DNA of 35,414 nucleotides from Aerococcus agrisoli. Its GTDB lineage: Bacteria > Bacillota > Bacilli > Lactobacillales > Aerococcaceae. Under the pieces are notes generated by a model. It did no database searches. It was given only the letters and a program-made list of their open reading frames with translations, and had not been told where the DNA came from. Positions 35,356 through 35,414 of this stretch are shown in pieces. The stretch lies in assembly GCF_003797145.1 (NCBI RefSeq), contig NZ_RKMG01000021.1, positions 283 through 35,696 of the forward strand. The letters are read 5' to 3'. Each line of letters begins with the position of its first letter. The first letter of the stretch is position 1. The position numbers and the translations under genes are program-made.

Positions 35356-35394
35356 AGTGCATACTGTCCATTATGGAGGGTATGCACTTTTTTT
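35356..35394 (+). terminator. greA terminator
   Basis: Stem AGTGCATAC/GTATGCACT (35356-35364 with 35380-35388) with an inner TCCA/TGGA pairing, then a T run. The last 20 bases of the window hold nothing recognisable. Confidence 0.92.
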
Positions 35395-35414
35395 GGCTCT
35401 TCGACATTTAATGT

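Overview
The window is an AT-rich chromosomal segment of a low-GC Gram-positive bacterium, most likely order Lactobacillales. I lean towards Aerococcaceae or Carnobacteriaceae, but that is inference. Supporting signs are strong AGGAGG ribosome sites, TTGACA/TATAAT promoters, two T-box leaders, a ribosomal L21 leader, L27 with a Prp-cleaved N-terminal extension, the fused glutathione synthetase GshF, IreB, and a mupG-murQ-murP-murR operon. No phage, IS, CRISPR, tRNA or rRNA is seen. Nearly all genes are on the + strand; only the universal stress gene, the probable 6S RNA and rarA are on the - strand.

Layout. 1-1600: mreC-mreD (cell shape). 1590-4055: T-box leader and an amino-acid ABC transporter (fused binding protein-permease plus ATPase). 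4100-5270: L21 leader and rplU-prp-rpmA. 5369-7810: YtxK-like methyltransferase and ackA. 7929-12490: N-acetylmuramic acid 6-phosphate salvage operon. 12495-12760: non-coding, highly structured element. 12770-14335: Spx/ArsC-like protein and M20 peptidase. 14412-16565 (- strand): usp, 6S RNA, rarA. 16773-24560: gshF, cysteine desulfurase, DUF1831, mnmA, recD2. 24580-28637: alaS with T-box leader, ireB, ruvX, DUF1292 protein. 28763-31945: Rrf2 regulator and YhgE/Pip-like membrane protein. 31946-32860: about 900 bp of non-coding DNA rich in inverted and tandem repeats. 32863-35339: mltG, udk, greA.

The order follows conserved Firmicutes blocks known from Bacillus subtilis: mreBCD...rplU-ysxB-rpmA; ytxK-ackA; rarA-(cymR)-yrvO-mnmA-(yrrB)-recD2...alaS-yrzL-yrrK-yrzB-yrrL(mltG)...udk-greA. 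Against that backbone the apparent lineage-specific parts are the T-box transporter between mreD and rplU, gshF where cymR sits in Bacillus, and the Rrf2-YhgE pair plus repeat cluster between the DUF1292 gene and mltG.

Functionally, the genes cover wall synthesis and turnover (MreCD, MltG, IreB), wall-sugar salvage (MupG, MurQ, MurP, MurR), sulfur and thiol metabolism (GshF, desulfurase, MnmA), translation, and transcription (6S RNA, GreA). The most unusual material is non-coding. At 32.47-32.76 kb there is a tandem array of about 118-bp units whose hairpins differ in sequence but stay paired. At 12.54-12.69 kb there is a three-way-junction element with twin hairpins. The two loci share two 10-mers.
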